Source of the DNA: Streptomyces sp. NRRL S-455
GTDB taxonomy: Bacteria; Actinomycetota; Actinomycetes; Streptomycetales; Streptomycetaceae
Length of the DNA: 64,000 nucleotides
NCBI RefSeq assembly: GCF_000717875.1
Contig: NZ_JOCT01000029.1
Span: 1-64,000 of the forward strand
Direction: 5' to 3'
Both the position numbers and the translations under genes were made by a program. Under the pieces are notes generated by a model, which was not told the origin of the DNA, did no database searches, and saw only the letters and a list, made by a program, of their open reading frames with translations. Positions 54,371 to 62,986 of this stretch are shown piece by piece. Within the stretch, counting starts at the first letter, position 1. The number at the start of each line of letters is the position of its first letter.

Positions 54371-55192
54371 TCAGGTCGTGGCGGGTTCGGGGAGCAGGCC
54401 GAGAGCGCGGGCCTTGCGCAGGGCCGCGTCCTTGCGCTGGGGCTTGTCCACCCAGTCCACCCCGAGGCGCTTGTACGCCTCGGAGACCCGTGAGGAGAAG
54501 GTTCCCGGGTGCATCTTCAGCCGGTCGGCGGCGACTGAGAAACTGACCCCGGTCTCCAGCTCCCGTAGGATCTTCACGTGCGTGTCCGAGAGGCGGATCT
54601 GACGATCCGTCGGTGTCGGCGGGTCGGGCCTGCACACCCCGAGCAGGCCGCGCATCCGGGCCTCCCGTAGTGCGGCCTCCCGGCGGACCACCTGTGGGAG
54701 ATGCGAGACTCCGAGGGCCGCATACACGGAGGTGGTGAGGTTCTTGACGACGTGGTGGCGGACGCCCCACGCGGCGCACACCTGGGCCACGGTGCGCCCG
54801 GCGTCGAACGCGCGCAGCAGCCGGACCTCCGCCGGGTTGAGTTGCACGCGACGGTTGCGCAGGGCGGCCTCGGTCTCCGCGCGCTCACGGTTGCCGCGCT
54901 TACAGGCCGGGCAGGTCGGCTCCTCGCGCTTGATGTGGCGGCGGTAAGCGGCCAGGGTGCCGCAGTCCTCGTACGGGCCTATGTGTCCGCCGAGGAGCCC
55001 GTTACGGACGGCCTGTGCGGCCGTGTCGGCATTGAGCAGTTGGAGGATGCGGGCGCGCGTTCCCTTGATGCTCCCGAAGGTCTCCCCGGGCATGGCCCGC
55101 ACGATGTCCTGGCGGTCCTTCCCCATGGACAGCAGCCACAGCACGCGGCGTTGACGTTCGGTCAGGACGACAGGTTGCGGCTCGCTGTCCAT
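54371..55192 (-). CDS. triple LuxR-type HTH protein with zinc knuckle
   Basis: 273 aa from ATG 55192. Three similar LuxR/FixJ-type segments: LTERQRRVLWLLSMGKDRQ (about residues 9-60), LNPAEVRLLRAFDAGRTVA (about 118-165) and LSDTHVKILRELETGVSFS (about 205-255). Between the first two lies CGTLAAYRRHIKREEPTC, then PACKRGN, the Cys/His knuckle common in Streptomyces proteins. No receiver or ligand domain is present. Three DNA-reading heads suggest binding to direct repeats; a candidate regulator. Confidence 0.85.
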   Translation of the reverse strand: MDSEPQPVVLTERQRRVLWLLSMGKDRQDIVRAMPGETFGSIKGTRARILQLLNADTAAQAVRNGLLGGHIGPYEDCGTLAAYRRHIKREEPTCPACKRGNRERAETEAALRNRRVQLNPAEVRLLRAFDAGRTVAQVCAAWGVRHHVVKNLTTSVYAALGVSHLPQVVRREAALREARMRGLLGVCRPDPPTPTDRQIRLSDTHVKILRELETGVSFSVAADRLKMHPGTFSSRVSEAYKRLGVDWVDKPQRKDAALRKARALGLLPEPATT

Positions 55193-55306
55193 GCGGGTGT
55201 CTCCCTCCGTAGATTGGGGCGGGCCCCGGGTCACGTCCACTGACCCGGGGCCCTTGTCGACCGGCGACGTCCCGGGACGGATCACCGGGTCTGCCAGGAC
55301 ACTCTC

Positions 55307-55346
55307 ATTTAGTTAAATCCCCGATTGATGGTTTTGTTAAACCATC
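55307..55346. promoter_or_regulatory. double operator-like site at 55.3 kb
   Basis: ATTTAGTTAAAT (55307-55318) lies next to GATGGTTT-TGTT-AAACCATC (55327-55346), an 8-bp inverted repeat. The first resembles the TTAATTAA-type operator; the second is a different palindrome. A TTG-type -35 in register is not evident. It lies upstream of the triple-HTH gene. Confidence 0.5.
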
Positions 55347-55352
55347 CTGGCG

Positions 55353-56435
55353 TCACAACTCCAGCCACAGCGGGTTATCGAGAGACCAGCGCACGGTGGT
55401 CTCTATGGACTGCTCCAGCGGCACCGGGGGCTTCCAGCCGAGGGAGGCGAGCCGCGCGCCGTCCAGGGCGTAGCGCAGGTCGTGGCCCGGCCGCGAGGCG
55501 TGGAAGGAGATGGGTTCGATGAGGTCGTCCACCCCGGCGGAGTCCATGCCCATCGCGGCGCCGACCAGATGCACTAGCTCGATGTTGTCCACCTCGCGCT
55601 CGCCGACGATGTTGTACCGCTCGGGCCGGGTGAACGCGCCGTCCCGGTACTGCGCCGGGCCCATGGCGATACGTATGTGCTCGCCGCTCAGCGTGGTCAC
55701 GTCGGGCTCGTCTTCGGTGTACCGGCGCGTCAGGAACAGCCAGGCGTCGGCCAGGTTGCGCGCGTGCAGGTAGAACCGGGAGCCCGGGGTTCCGTCGGGC
55801 GCGGTGTGCACCATGATGGACCGGCCCGCCCGCAAACTCTTGATGATCTTCGGCAGAAACTTCTCCCCGTCCTGCATTTCTCCGATCACGTTCATCGTGT
55901 TGGTGAGGACGACCGGCACGCCGTAGGTACGCCAGTAGCTGACGGCGATGGACTCCTGCGCCGCCTTGCTCGCCGAGTACGGGTTCGACGGCACAGCTGG
56001 CTCCCACTCCGTGTGCCGGTGCTCGCCGTAGGCCGGGCCGTACACCTCGTCCGTGGACATCTGGAGGAACAGCCGGGGCTCGATGGCCCGCGCGACCTCC
56101 AGGACGTTCAGCATCAGAGCGACGTTGTTCTGCACGAACGGCACCGGATGGGATATCGAGCGGTCCACGTGCGACTCGCTCGCCACGTTCATGACGACGT
56201 CGCAGCCGCCGAACTGGTGCAGCGTCAGCGGGTCGGCCGGGGACCGCATGTCCCAGTGCACGATGTCCACGCGGTGCGACCAGTCGGTGTCGCACACGGC
56301 CGAGGCGATCCGGGCCGGCAAACCCTTGTGGTGGAAGGAAACCGGGCAGACGATCTCCCAGTCGGTGTGCGTCAGCAGGTGGCGCAGGACGTGGCTGCCG
56401 ACGAACCCCGACGCACCCGTGAGCAGAACGCGCAT
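55353..56435 (-). CDS. RmlB-like NDP-sugar 4,6-dehydratase/epimerase (extended SDR)
   Basis: 360 aa from ATG 56435. NAD-binding TGASGFVG (residues 6-13), SESHVDRSI, STDEVYG (substrate/catalytic Thr-Asp-Glu), NPYSASKAAQE (catalytic Tyr-x3-Lys) and GSRFYLHARNLADAWL. STDEVYG plus SHVDRSI strongly resembles dTDP-glucose 4,6-dehydratase, which makes 4-keto-6-deoxy sugars. A partner glycosyltransferase is at 15471. RmlA/C/D genes are absent, so other steps would use host enzymes. Confidence 0.88.
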   Translation of the reverse strand: MRVLLTGASGFVGSHVLRHLLTHTDWEIVCPVSFHHKGLPARIASAVCDTDWSHRVDIVHWDMRSPADPLTLHQFGGCDVVMNVASESHVDRSISHPVPFVQNNVALMLNVLEVARAIEPRLFLQMSTDEVYGPAYGEHRHTEWEPAVPSNPYSASKAAQESIAVSYWRTYGVPVVLTNTMNVIGEMQDGEKFLPKIIKSLRAGRSIMVHTAPDGTPGSRFYLHARNLADAWLFLTRRYTEDEPDVTTLSGEHIRIAMGPAQYRDGAFTRPERYNIVGEREVDNIELVHLVGAAMGMDSAGVDDLIEPISFHASRPGHDLRYALDGARLASLGWKPPVPLEQSIETTVRWSLDNPLWLEL

Positions 56436-56507
56436 GGCCACCCATTTCCTCGGTCCCTGATCCGTGGGCCGGATGGTAGCCAGGGGCGGGGAAATCGCCG
56501 AACACGC

Positions 56508-56540
56508 AGGAACCGCCCGGTGCGGCGCCGGGCGGTTCCT
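56508..56540 (-). terminator. terminator
   Basis: AGGAACCGCCCGG and CCGGGCGGTTCCT, a 13-bp perfect stem with a 7-base loop, between 56602 and 56435. It would end the transcript from above before the RmlB-like gene. Confidence 0.75.
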
Positions 56541-56601
56541 CAAGCCGAGGCGGTGCGAGCGCACCAGCCGTCCCAGGTGTCGTACCCAGACGGCCGGCCG
56601 G

Positions 56602-56856
56602 TTACTCGGTGGCGAGCTGGTCCTGCATGGCCGCACTGTAGGCGCGCTCGATGTAGAGCACCTCCTGCTCGGTGCCGTTGGCGTAGTCGTTGCGGAGCTG
56701 GTTCAGGGCCGCCTCCAGGTACGGCTGGAACAGCTCGAACGCCTCGCGCCGCCCCGCGTTGTCCGTCCGTACGGTGATGCTCACGGGCAGGTTGTCGCTG
56801 GTGGCGAGCGAGTAGGTGACGCTCGCCGTGGTGAAGCCATCGGTGGGAAGGGGCAC
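56602..56856 (-). CDS. small hypothetical protein, 84 aa
   Basis: GTG 56856 with AGGAGG upstream. Strand-rich start (TTASVTYSLATSDNLP), then a helix EAFELFQPYLEAALNQLRN. No family was recognised. Lies downstream of the small-terminase candidate. Confidence 0.7.
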   Translation of the reverse strand: MPLPTDGFTTASVTYSLATSDNLPVSITVRTDNAGRREAFELFQPYLEAALNQLRNDYANGTEQEVLYIERAYSAAMQDQLATE

Positions 56857-56923
56857 GTCTGCCTCCTGTGTCGTGGGTCGGGCCCCGGATGATGTCACCG
56901 AATGCCGTGACCACCTACCGTCG

Positions 56924-57565
56924 TCACTCCGGCTCCTCGGTCTCGCCGACGACCTCGCCCTCCACAACGCGCAGGTGCGCGCCGGCCGCCTCCAGCATTC
57001 GCTGCCGCTGCGCGGGCTCCAACTCCACGGCGTTCGCGCCGGCCAGGATCGCCTCCACGACCACCGTCGTCTCCTCCTCCACCCGGCGGTCCAGCGCGAT
57101 GGTCAGCTTCTCACTGGAGTCCGTGCCGTCGATCTTCGCCTGCCGCTCCTCGATGCGTTGCAGACGGTCGATGCACGCGAGGACCACCCCGTCGTCGCGC
57201 AGCGGCTGGCCGTCAGGACCGTGGACGATCTGCCCGGCGTGCAGCACGTAGTGCGGTCGGGCGAGGACCGCGTGGACCTGACGGCGCATTCCGTCCAGCC
57301 GCATCCGGGCCGCCTCACGGTACTCCTCCAGGCCCATCGACAGCTCTTTGTTGGCCTGCTTCAGCGCACGGGAAACGTCCACGCACGCGTACGCGGCCGA
57401 CGCGATGCCCTCACCGTCCAGATACTCCGGATAGTCCGAAGCCATCTGATCGGCGACCTGCTGCCAGGTCAGACCCCGGTTCTTCAGCTCGATGGCCCGA
57501 GCCCTGCGCTTCGCCACATAGGCCCGGTGACTGGGCTGACGGTGCGGAGGATCACCCCTCGCCAT
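56924..57565 (-). CDS. HTH protein, candidate small terminase subunit, 213 aa
   Basis: Begins MARGDPPHRQPSHRAYVAK. An N-terminal helix-turn-helix-like region (ELKNRGLTWQQVADQMAS) is followed by long helices (residues about 60-190) with an acidic end VVGETEEPE. This domain plan and the position near terL fit a small terminase subunit, but terL is 3.8 kb away and sequence alone is not decisive. Confidence 0.65.
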   Translation of the reverse strand: MARGDPPHRQPSHRAYVAKRRARAIELKNRGLTWQQVADQMASDYPEYLDGEGIASAAYACVDVSRALKQANKELSMGLEEYREAARMRLDGMRRQVHAVLARPHYVLHAGQIVHGPDGQPLRDDGVVLACIDRLQRIEERQAKIDGTDSSEKLTIALDRRVEEETTVVVEAILAGANAVELEPAQRQRMLEAAGAHLRVVEGEVVGETEEPE

Positions 57566-57596
57566 GACTTAACCCTCCCTATCCTTTAACGGACAT

Positions 57597-58367
57597 CTAC
57601 AGTCCGCAGCGCGTGGCGAACGCCCCGACCACGACCCACTGGTGCCAGCGGAACAGGATCTCCGGGTCGTGCCATCCGGCCGCTGTGATCGAGTGAATGA
57701 GCGTGTCCTGCGGGTGCGGTATGAGGACCCCGCGCAGCGCCCGGGACTTGGCCCGGATGCCGTCCGGGGAGATGCCGTGCGAGGCCTTCCAGTCATGCGA
57801 GGAGTCGGTGCTGATCTCATGCCACCGGGAGTCCAGCGGGCGGACCTTCTCCGCGACGACGAGCGCCCCCGTCTCACGGGCAGACATCCGCGCCAGGTGC
57901 AGTGCCCCGACCCGCTCACGTAGCGGCAGGAACTGGAGCGTGAACAGGCACAGCGTCAGGTCCGCGTCCGTGTGCTGGAGCGGCGGTTCCTGAATCGGCG
58001 CGTGCACGTAGTCGATGCGCCGTGCCGGCACCCCGGCCAGATTCTCAGCGGCCCGGTCCAGCATCGGTTTCTCGATGTCGTACAGCACGGCCGACAAGTC
58101 CCGGTGCGCCTGGCGCTGGAGGATGGCGCCTACCGTGGTGCCAGTAGCTGCCCCGAGGTCCGCCACCAGGCCGCCCTGTGGTACGAGCCAGTCCGACAGG
58201 CCCGCCACCAGGTCCTGAATCGCGTCGTAGAACGGAACGGACGCGCGCACGTGGCTGTCGAACGCGTCGACCACGTCCGGGGTGAACGCCCAGGCGCCAG
58301 CGGTGAAGGACTCAGCCACGTCCCGGTACACAGGTGTCTCAGCCGTAGAGTCGTCGGTGTTCGGCAC
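57597..58367 (-). CDS. CmoA-like SAM-dependent methyltransferase
   Basis: 256 aa from GTG 58367; a GTG at 58400 is possible. FTPDVVDAFDSHVRASVPF and YDAIQDLVAGL resemble the FDxxVxxxFDxHVxxSVPxY start of CmoA. The SAM motif is LVADLGAATGTTVGA (about residues 67-81). CmoA makes carboxy-SAM for tRNA; here the target may be a small metabolite or tRNA. It overlaps the end of the amidotransferase gene. Not specific enough to name a substrate. Confidence 0.8.
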   Translation of the reverse strand: MPNTDDSTAETPVYRDVAESFTAGAWAFTPDVVDAFDSHVRASVPFYDAIQDLVAGLSDWLVPQGGLVADLGAATGTTVGAILQRQAHRDLSAVLYDIEKPMLDRAAENLAGVPARRIDYVHAPIQEPPLQHTDADLTLCLFTLQFLPLRERVGALHLARMSARETGALVVAEKVRPLDSRWHEISTDSSHDWKASHGISPDGIRAKSRALRGVLIPHPQDTLIHSITAAGWHDPEILFRWHQWVVVGAFATRCGL

Positions 58368-59745
58368 GGTAGTACCTCGCAGGGTCTGGAAGGGTTTCAC
58401 TGATCACGGTCTTGAGGCCCAGGCCGTCCTGGAACGCGACCTTGGCCCGGGTGGTGACGGACTCGGGGAGCCGGCCCCGGTACGCGCGCTGGAGCACAGC
58501 CTTCGGCCGGGCCTTACCGTCCTGAACGGCGTGCCGGGGCAGAGACAGCGCGAGGTCTACGACGTCCGGGTCCAGAAACGGCAGGCGACCCTCCACGCCG
58601 TGAGCCATGAACGCCTTGTTGACACGGGGGAAGTTGCGCCGGGCCTGTGCAGCGATCAGGTCCCGGCGGTAGGCGTACCAGTCGGCTTTCGCCAGCCCGT
58701 GGTAGGCGAACCCGTAGCTGGCCCACAGCTCGTCACTGCCCTCGCCGCTGTACGTGACCTTGAAGCCGTCGGAGCGGATGGCCCGCGCGAGGGCGAGGCA
58801 CGGCCACGCGATCTCGACCTGGGCCTTGTACTCCAGCTCCACCTGCGCGACGACGCGCGAGAGGTCGTCCGCCGTCGGCGGCGGGATGTCGACCTCCACC
58901 AACTTGGCGCCGATCATCTCGGCCGTTTCCCGGGCGCAGCGCAGGTCTCGTGACTTCGGGTCCAGGCGAGCGGTGTAGCAGACCAGGTCCGGGTAATGCC
59001 GCTTCAGCTCCAGCGCGATGGCGGCGGAGTCGATGCCGCCGGACAGCAGGGAGCACACCGGAACATCTGCGATAGCCCGCCGGTCCACGGCCCGCTCCAG
59101 CGCCCCGGCGAGAGCGTCGGCCGCGTTGTCCAGGGTCCAGTCGGCCGGGTGCGCGGTGAGCCGGTGGAAGGCCCGCCGGGAGGTGGCGCCGCTGGTTGCG
59201 TCCGTGCTCCACCACTCCCCTGGGCCGACGTCCATCACGGCCGGGCCGCAGCGACGACCGAGTGCGGTGAACGCCTTCAGCTCCGAGGCGTAGAGCACCG
59301 GCCGGGCCCGGTGGACGTGCAACGGGATCTCCCCGTGCCGGTCACGCGCCGCGTGCAACACGCCAGGCTCCCGGTCGTCCGTCCACACCAGGGCGAACAT
59401 GCCGTCCAGGACGGGCAGCGCGCGAGCAGGGCCGAGGACAGCCAGGGCTGCCGCCACGACCTCCGTGTCGCCGGATGTCTGCCAGGTGCGGCCCGGCTCC
59501 GCACGTTCGACCATTCGCCGCACGGCGCCCGCGTTGAACAGCTCCCCGTTGTAGACGAGCAGCACCGGGCCGTCGCGGTACGGCTGGTCGGACCGTTCCT
59601 GCGGGTCCTGGACCGCCAGCCGAGTGTGCCCGAGGGTGCAGCCGCCGGACTCCGCGACGGCTGACGCGTCCGGGCCCCGGTGTGCGAGAGCGGTAACCGC
59701 CCGGCCGAGGTCGAGATGCCCGGCGGCGGCGACCAGACCGCACAT
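58339..59745 (-). CDS. asparagine-synthetase-like glutamine amidotransferase
   Basis: 468 aa. N-terminal nucleophile Cys2 (MCGLVAAAGHLDL), LVYNGELFN, and SGDTEVVAAAL form the class II glutaminase. The C-terminal synthetase has LLSGGIDSAAIALEL (ATP-pyrophosphatase PP-loop) and VTYSGEGSDELWASY. It would convert a carboxylate to an amide using glutamine. At 468 aa it is shorter than typical AsnB (about 550-600). Placed between the CmoA-like and C5-methyltransferase genes with overlapping stops, it likely works with them. Confidence 0.88.
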   Translation of the reverse strand: MCGLVAAAGHLDLGRAVTALAHRGPDASAVAESGGCTLGHTRLAVQDPQERSDQPYRDGPVLLVYNGELFNAGAVRRMVERAEPGRTWQTSGDTEVVAAALAVLGPARALPVLDGMFALVWTDDREPGVLHAARDRHGEIPLHVHRARPVLYASELKAFTALGRRCGPAVMDVGPGEWWSTDATSGATSRRAFHRLTAHPADWTLDNAADALAGALERAVDRRAIADVPVCSLLSGGIDSAAIALELKRHYPDLVCYTARLDPKSRDLRCARETAEMIGAKLVEVDIPPPTADDLSRVVAQVELEYKAQVEIAWPCLALARAIRSDGFKVTYSGEGSDELWASYGFAYHGLAKADWYAYRRDLIAAQARRNFPRVNKAFMAHGVEGRLPFLDPDVVDLALSLPRHAVQDGKARPKAVLQRAYRGRLPESVTTRAKVAFQDGLGLKTVISETLPDPARYYRAEHRRLYG

Positions 59746-61088
59746 CAGATCGCCCCTGCCTCACGCAGCGGCACGAGGATCCGGTCCCGCACTGTGGCGG
59801 CGATGTGGGACATCATCACTGGCGGCACGGCCCGGCCGATGCGCTCCCAGCGCTGCGCGTACGTCCCGGTGAGCACGAAGTCGGCCGGGAACCCGCCGAT
59901 AGCGCGCAGCTCCTGAAGCGTCAGCTTCCGGGCCTCGGTCCAGTGTGTCGGACCTGTGAAACCCGGGCCGCCTTGCCCCTGTGCAGCCATCACCGTGTCG
60001 TACGGCCGGTCCGGGTGCTGACGTCGGACGTGAAAGTACCTCTGCGATTTCTCGCCGGGCCGTAGCTTCTCCCAGTCGTCCCCGATGGCGTACCCCTTGA
60101 TGGACAAGGCCTGGCCGGTCTCCGGGTCGTGGGTGACCGGTTCCGCCTCGCCGCGCACTTGGTAGTGGCATGCGCTCGTGGCTGTTCCGCCTACCGTGAT
60201 CGCTGGTGACGGTTTGTCCGTCACGTCACCTGCGCTGAACTGGCCGGACGTGTCGTGGAACACGCGGGGCTCCGCGATGACCCGAGACGGCGGGAAGTTG
60301 CCGTTCCCGGTGCCGGGGTCCGCACCGATGGTCGGGGACGGCTGGTCAGCCGCGCGCATGGACCCGCCGCCGAACCCGCCGTTGTCTCCCTGCGCGAGGA
60401 TCCACGGCAGTGCGTCCCGCACGGTGTACTGGTACGGCAGCGGGCCAGGGTGCACCGGGTCCATGCCGAGGTCTTCGCGCACGCCCACGAAGATGAGCCG
60501 GTTGCGAGACTGCGGGACGCCGAGCCACGAGGCGTCCAGCACCCGGGCGGACACGCGGTACCCGCACGCGCGCAGCCGGGCCAAGATCAGCTTGAAGTAT
60601 CCCTTGGCCGTGCCCCGGACCAGCCCGGCGACATTCTCAGCGACGAACACCCGGGGCTGCGTCTCCTCGATGAGTCGGGCGTACTCAAAGAACAAGTCGT
60701 CCGTACGTTGCTGGGTGTCGCTGTACTTCTTCACCTGGCCCCAGCCGGCCTCACGCTTGCCGGCCGTGGAGAACGAGGCGCACGGCGGTGACCCGTCGAA
60801 CAGGTCGATCTCCCCGACGCCGAGGCCGCACGCGTCCAAGACGTCCTGCCCCTTGACCTCCCGGATGTCCCGGGTGTCCAGCACGGTATGCGGCGCTGCA
60901 TTGGCACGGTAAGTGTCCTGCGCGGCGGGGACGAACTCAGAGGCCCACAGCATTCTGAAGCCGGCCATGCGGTAGCCGAGGGACGACCCGCCGCACCCGC
61001 TGAAAGTCGACACGGCGTTGAAGCCGTTCCACGACAGCGCCCGGATCTCCTCCATGGACGGGACGCGGTACGGGGGCTTGTCGGTCAC
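59745..61088 (-). CDS. DNA (cytosine-5) methyltransferase, long form
   Basis: 447 aa from GTG 61088 overlapping the ParB-like stop. Motif I FSGCGGSSLGYRMAGF (residues 29-44), motif IV DGSPPCASFSTAG (Cys103), motif VI FVAENVAGL, motif VIII QSRNRLIFVG, target-recognition region about 260-390, and motif IX/X at the C-terminus (ELRAIGGFPADF, RIGRAVPP). All are canonical, unlike the short enzyme at 4889. No restriction partner. Followed by the amidotransferase with a one-base overlap. Confidence 0.93.
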   Translation of the reverse strand: MTDKPPYRVPSMEEIRALSWNGFNAVSTFSGCGGSSLGYRMAGFRMLWASEFVPAAQDTYRANAAPHTVLDTRDIREVKGQDVLDACGLGVGEIDLFDGSPPCASFSTAGKREAGWGQVKKYSDTQQRTDDLFFEYARLIEETQPRVFVAENVAGLVRGTAKGYFKLILARLRACGYRVSARVLDASWLGVPQSRNRLIFVGVREDLGMDPVHPGPLPYQYTVRDALPWILAQGDNGGFGGGSMRAADQPSPTIGADPGTGNGNFPPSRVIAEPRVFHDTSGQFSAGDVTDKPSPAITVGGTATSACHYQVRGEAEPVTHDPETGQALSIKGYAIGDDWEKLRPGEKSQRYFHVRRQHPDRPYDTVMAAQGQGGPGFTGPTHWTEARKLTLQELRAIGGFPADFVLTGTYAQRWERIGRAVPPVMMSHIAATVRDRILVPLREAGAI

Positions 61089-61699
61089 CGGGACTTCCCC
61101 GACCACTCGTACCCGCACTTGGGGCACCGGTGCTCGGTCTCGATGTCCTCGTCATAGGACGGGAACTCCGTAGGTGGCACCGAGGCGGGGACGGCGGTCG
61201 CGTCGAACTCGGGTGTCTCCGCCTGCTGGCCGAACAGGTCGGCCTCGCTCACCTCGTAGCCTGTGCCCACCAGGTCGTCGTCCAGGGAAGCGAGCAGGGC
61301 CGCCAGGGCCTCGTCGTCGTAGTCGCCGTCGTCGGCCGACTTGTTGTCCACCAGGTTGATGCGCGTGGCGGTGTCGTCGTCGCACTCGATGAGGTGCGCG
61401 AGAGCGGTCGGGTCGTCGGCGTCCACGTTGATGCAGAGCTGGCACGGCCGGTTGTGCGTCAGCTCCCAGTCCTGGCACGCCTCACGGCCGGACTCCTCGT
61501 GCCGCAGCAACGCGAGGTACGTGTGGTTCCCGGCGAGGATCGTCAGCTCCTCGCCCTGCCGGCGCACGGTGAGCGGCTTGTACTGGCCGTTGGCCCGGAG
61601 GCTGTCCAGGATCACGTCCACGTTGCCCCGGCGCGCGTTACCGGGGAACGGGGTGAGATCTTCCAGCGAAACCTGTTCGGTTCCGACGGTCGTGGTCAT
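61085..61699 (-). CDS. ParB/Srx-like protein with C-terminal zinc ribbon
   Basis: 204 aa. LEDLTPFPGNARRGNVDVI, LRANGQYKPLTVRR and LTILAGNHTYLALL give the ParB-N/sulfiredoxin fold with the GNHT (GxxR-like) motif. Middle: acidic. C-terminus: RCPKCGYEWSGKS zinc half-site. Phage ParB-like proteins of this type often accompany DNA methyltransferases; this gene overlaps one. Confidence 0.85.
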   Translation of the reverse strand: MTTTVGTEQVSLEDLTPFPGNARRGNVDVILDSLRANGQYKPLTVRRQGEELTILAGNHTYLALLRHEESGREACQDWELTHNRPCQLCINVDADDPTALAHLIECDDDTATRINLVDNKSADDGDYDDEALAALLASLDDDLVGTGYEVSEADLFGQQAETPEFDATAVPASVPPTEFPSYDEDIETEHRCPKCGYEWSGKSR

Positions 61700-61777
61700 C
61701 GCGGCCCCTTCGCCTGGTCGACGGACGCGGCGATGTTAAGACCGGAGCAGCCCATGATCATTCCGGAGTACGACGAA

Positions 61778-61802
61778 GCCCCGGGCCGTGAGGCTCCGGG
61801 GC
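61778..61802 (-). terminator. terminator upstream of methyltransferase operon
   Basis: GCCCCGG (61778-61784) and CCGGGGC (61796-61802) within ACGACGAAGCCCC. Lies between the zinc-ribbon gene ending at 61822 and the ParB-like start at 61699. Confidence 0.6.
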
Positions 61803-61821
61803 TCGGTGGTTCATCGGGCGG

Positions 61822-62307
61822 TCAGTCGTCGGTCGGTGCACTCGACTCGGTGAGCGGGGCCAGGTGCTCTTTGCAGTTGCTGCACCGCTGGACCGCCATA
61901 CGTGGATGGGGTTCGAGGGTGACCGGGCCGCACGTAGGGCAGACGGCTTGGATTGCACCGTCCACGTCGCCGCACTCGTCCACGTCGCCGGGCGCACCCG
62001 GCATCGTCAGTTCTCGGCACGGCTTGCTGTGAGCCGCGTGGCCGCAACCCCGGCAGACTCCTGCCGCCGTGGTCCCGCCCGGGATGGCGACGCCCCGCAT
62101 GAACGCGAACAGGTCCGCCTTGCACCCGGGGCACAGCTCCCGCTCGTCGGCGGAGCCGTCCTCGTTGGGGAGCCGGGGCCGCGTCCAGCCGTTCGGCAGC
62201 TCGGGCCGGGCCACCGGGATCCCGGGACCGCAGGTGCCGGCGAACAGCATCACGGAACCCGTCTGTTCCTGGAACCCGCAGCGGTCACACTCCAGATGGA
62301 CGCTCAC
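61822..62307 (-). CDS. multi-zinc-ribbon protein, 161 aa
   Basis: Begins MSVHLECDRCGFQEQTGSV. Four or more Cys pairs: CDRCGF, CPGCKADLF, CRGCGHAAHS, CPTCGPVTL and CSNCKEHLA. Could be a compact set of zinc ribbons, as in DNA- or RNA-binding adaptor proteins. Function unknown. First of a run of small overlapping genes read right to left. Confidence 0.75.
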   Translation of the reverse strand: MSVHLECDRCGFQEQTGSVMLFAGTCGPGIPVARPELPNGWTRPRLPNEDGSADERELCPGCKADLFAFMRGVAIPGGTTAAGVCRGCGHAAHSKPCRELTMPGAPGDVDECGDVDGAIQAVCPTCGPVTLEPHPRMAVQRCSNCKEHLAPLTESSAPTDD

Positions 62308-62606
62308 GCCCCGGCCCTCGCTTCCTCGGTGACGATCAGCACGCGGTGCCCAGCCGGGAACTCACCCGTCAGCGTCGCCCCGGTCTGGCTGCGCGCCGTG
62401 ATGCGCTTGCCCTTCCGGGCCGTGACGGTCCACGCAACGCCCTCCATCGGCATCGCGTGCGCGATCCCGGCGCCGCTCACGCGGCCGTCCTTGCCGACGA
62501 GATACGCGGCCCCGGTGCCGGGGTTGACCCACGTGTCCCCGACGGCCAGGTCATCAGCGGGGCGGCTGCGTACGTCGTCCCAGGTGTACGGGTGATCTGT
62601 GCTCAT
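62304..62606 (-). CDS. hypothetical protein, 100 aa
   Basis: ATG 62606 after AAGCGAGGAACGAGGA-type leader. Beta-rich (GVAWTVTARKGKRITAR, ATLTGEFPAGHRVLIVT) with a Trp/Tyr N-terminus. Overlaps the next gene by 4 bases. No family was recognised. Confidence 0.75.
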   Translation of the reverse strand: MSTDHPYTWDDVRSRPADDLAVGDTWVNPGTGAAYLVGKDGRVSGAGIAHAMPMEGVAWTVTARKGKRITARSQTGATLTGEFPAGHRVLIVTEEARAGA

Positions 62607-62986
62607 TCCTCGTTCCTCGCTTCCTTGATCAACGCCCGGCATCCCGGACGCCGGCACAGCAGCCGGCTGTCTACCTTCCTCAGCTCGACGAGGCACGACA
62701 ACTCCGCCGACTCCCCCAGCTCCATCGAACCGTCGCAAGCGGCCACCGACGTGCCGTAGGCGTATCCGGAGCCCGTGACTGCCACGTGCACCGTGACGTT
62801 CCGGCGAGGAGTCCAGTCACCGTGCCCCTCACCGTTGTTCGCACCGCCGAGCGCCTCGCCGTTCCAGGTCAGGATCCGGCGCGGCTCGTCGGCCGTAGCC
62901 GGGTGGTAGTCGTCGGGCCGGTCCTGCTCGTTGCGGGCCACCTCGTCGCGGTAGTCCGCAACGTCGATGGAGCCGGGCGCTTTCAC
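62603..62986 (-). CDS. hypothetical protein with terminal CxxxxC, 127 aa
   Basis: GTG 62986 overlaps the upstream TGA (GTGA) with AACGAGGG ahead. Middle beta region (NVTVHVAVTGSGYAYGTSV) and a C-terminal LLCRRPGCRALIKEARNEE. The last residues IKEARNEE encode the ribosome-binding cassette of the next gene. Confidence 0.7.
   Translation of the reverse strand: MKAPGSIDVADYRDEVARNEQDRPDDYHPATADEPRRILTWNGEALGGANNGEGHGDWTPRRNVTVHVAVTGSGYAYGTSVAACDGSMELGESAELSCLVELRKVDSRLLCRRPGCRALIKEARNEE

Noticed and set aside
55353..61699. TET/JBP-dependent or 7-deazaguanine DNA hypermodification
   Set aside because: No Fe(II)/2-oxoglutarate oxygenase, QueC/D/E/F, DpdA or carbamoyltransferase was seen in the window; only the amidotransferase/sugar set is present.
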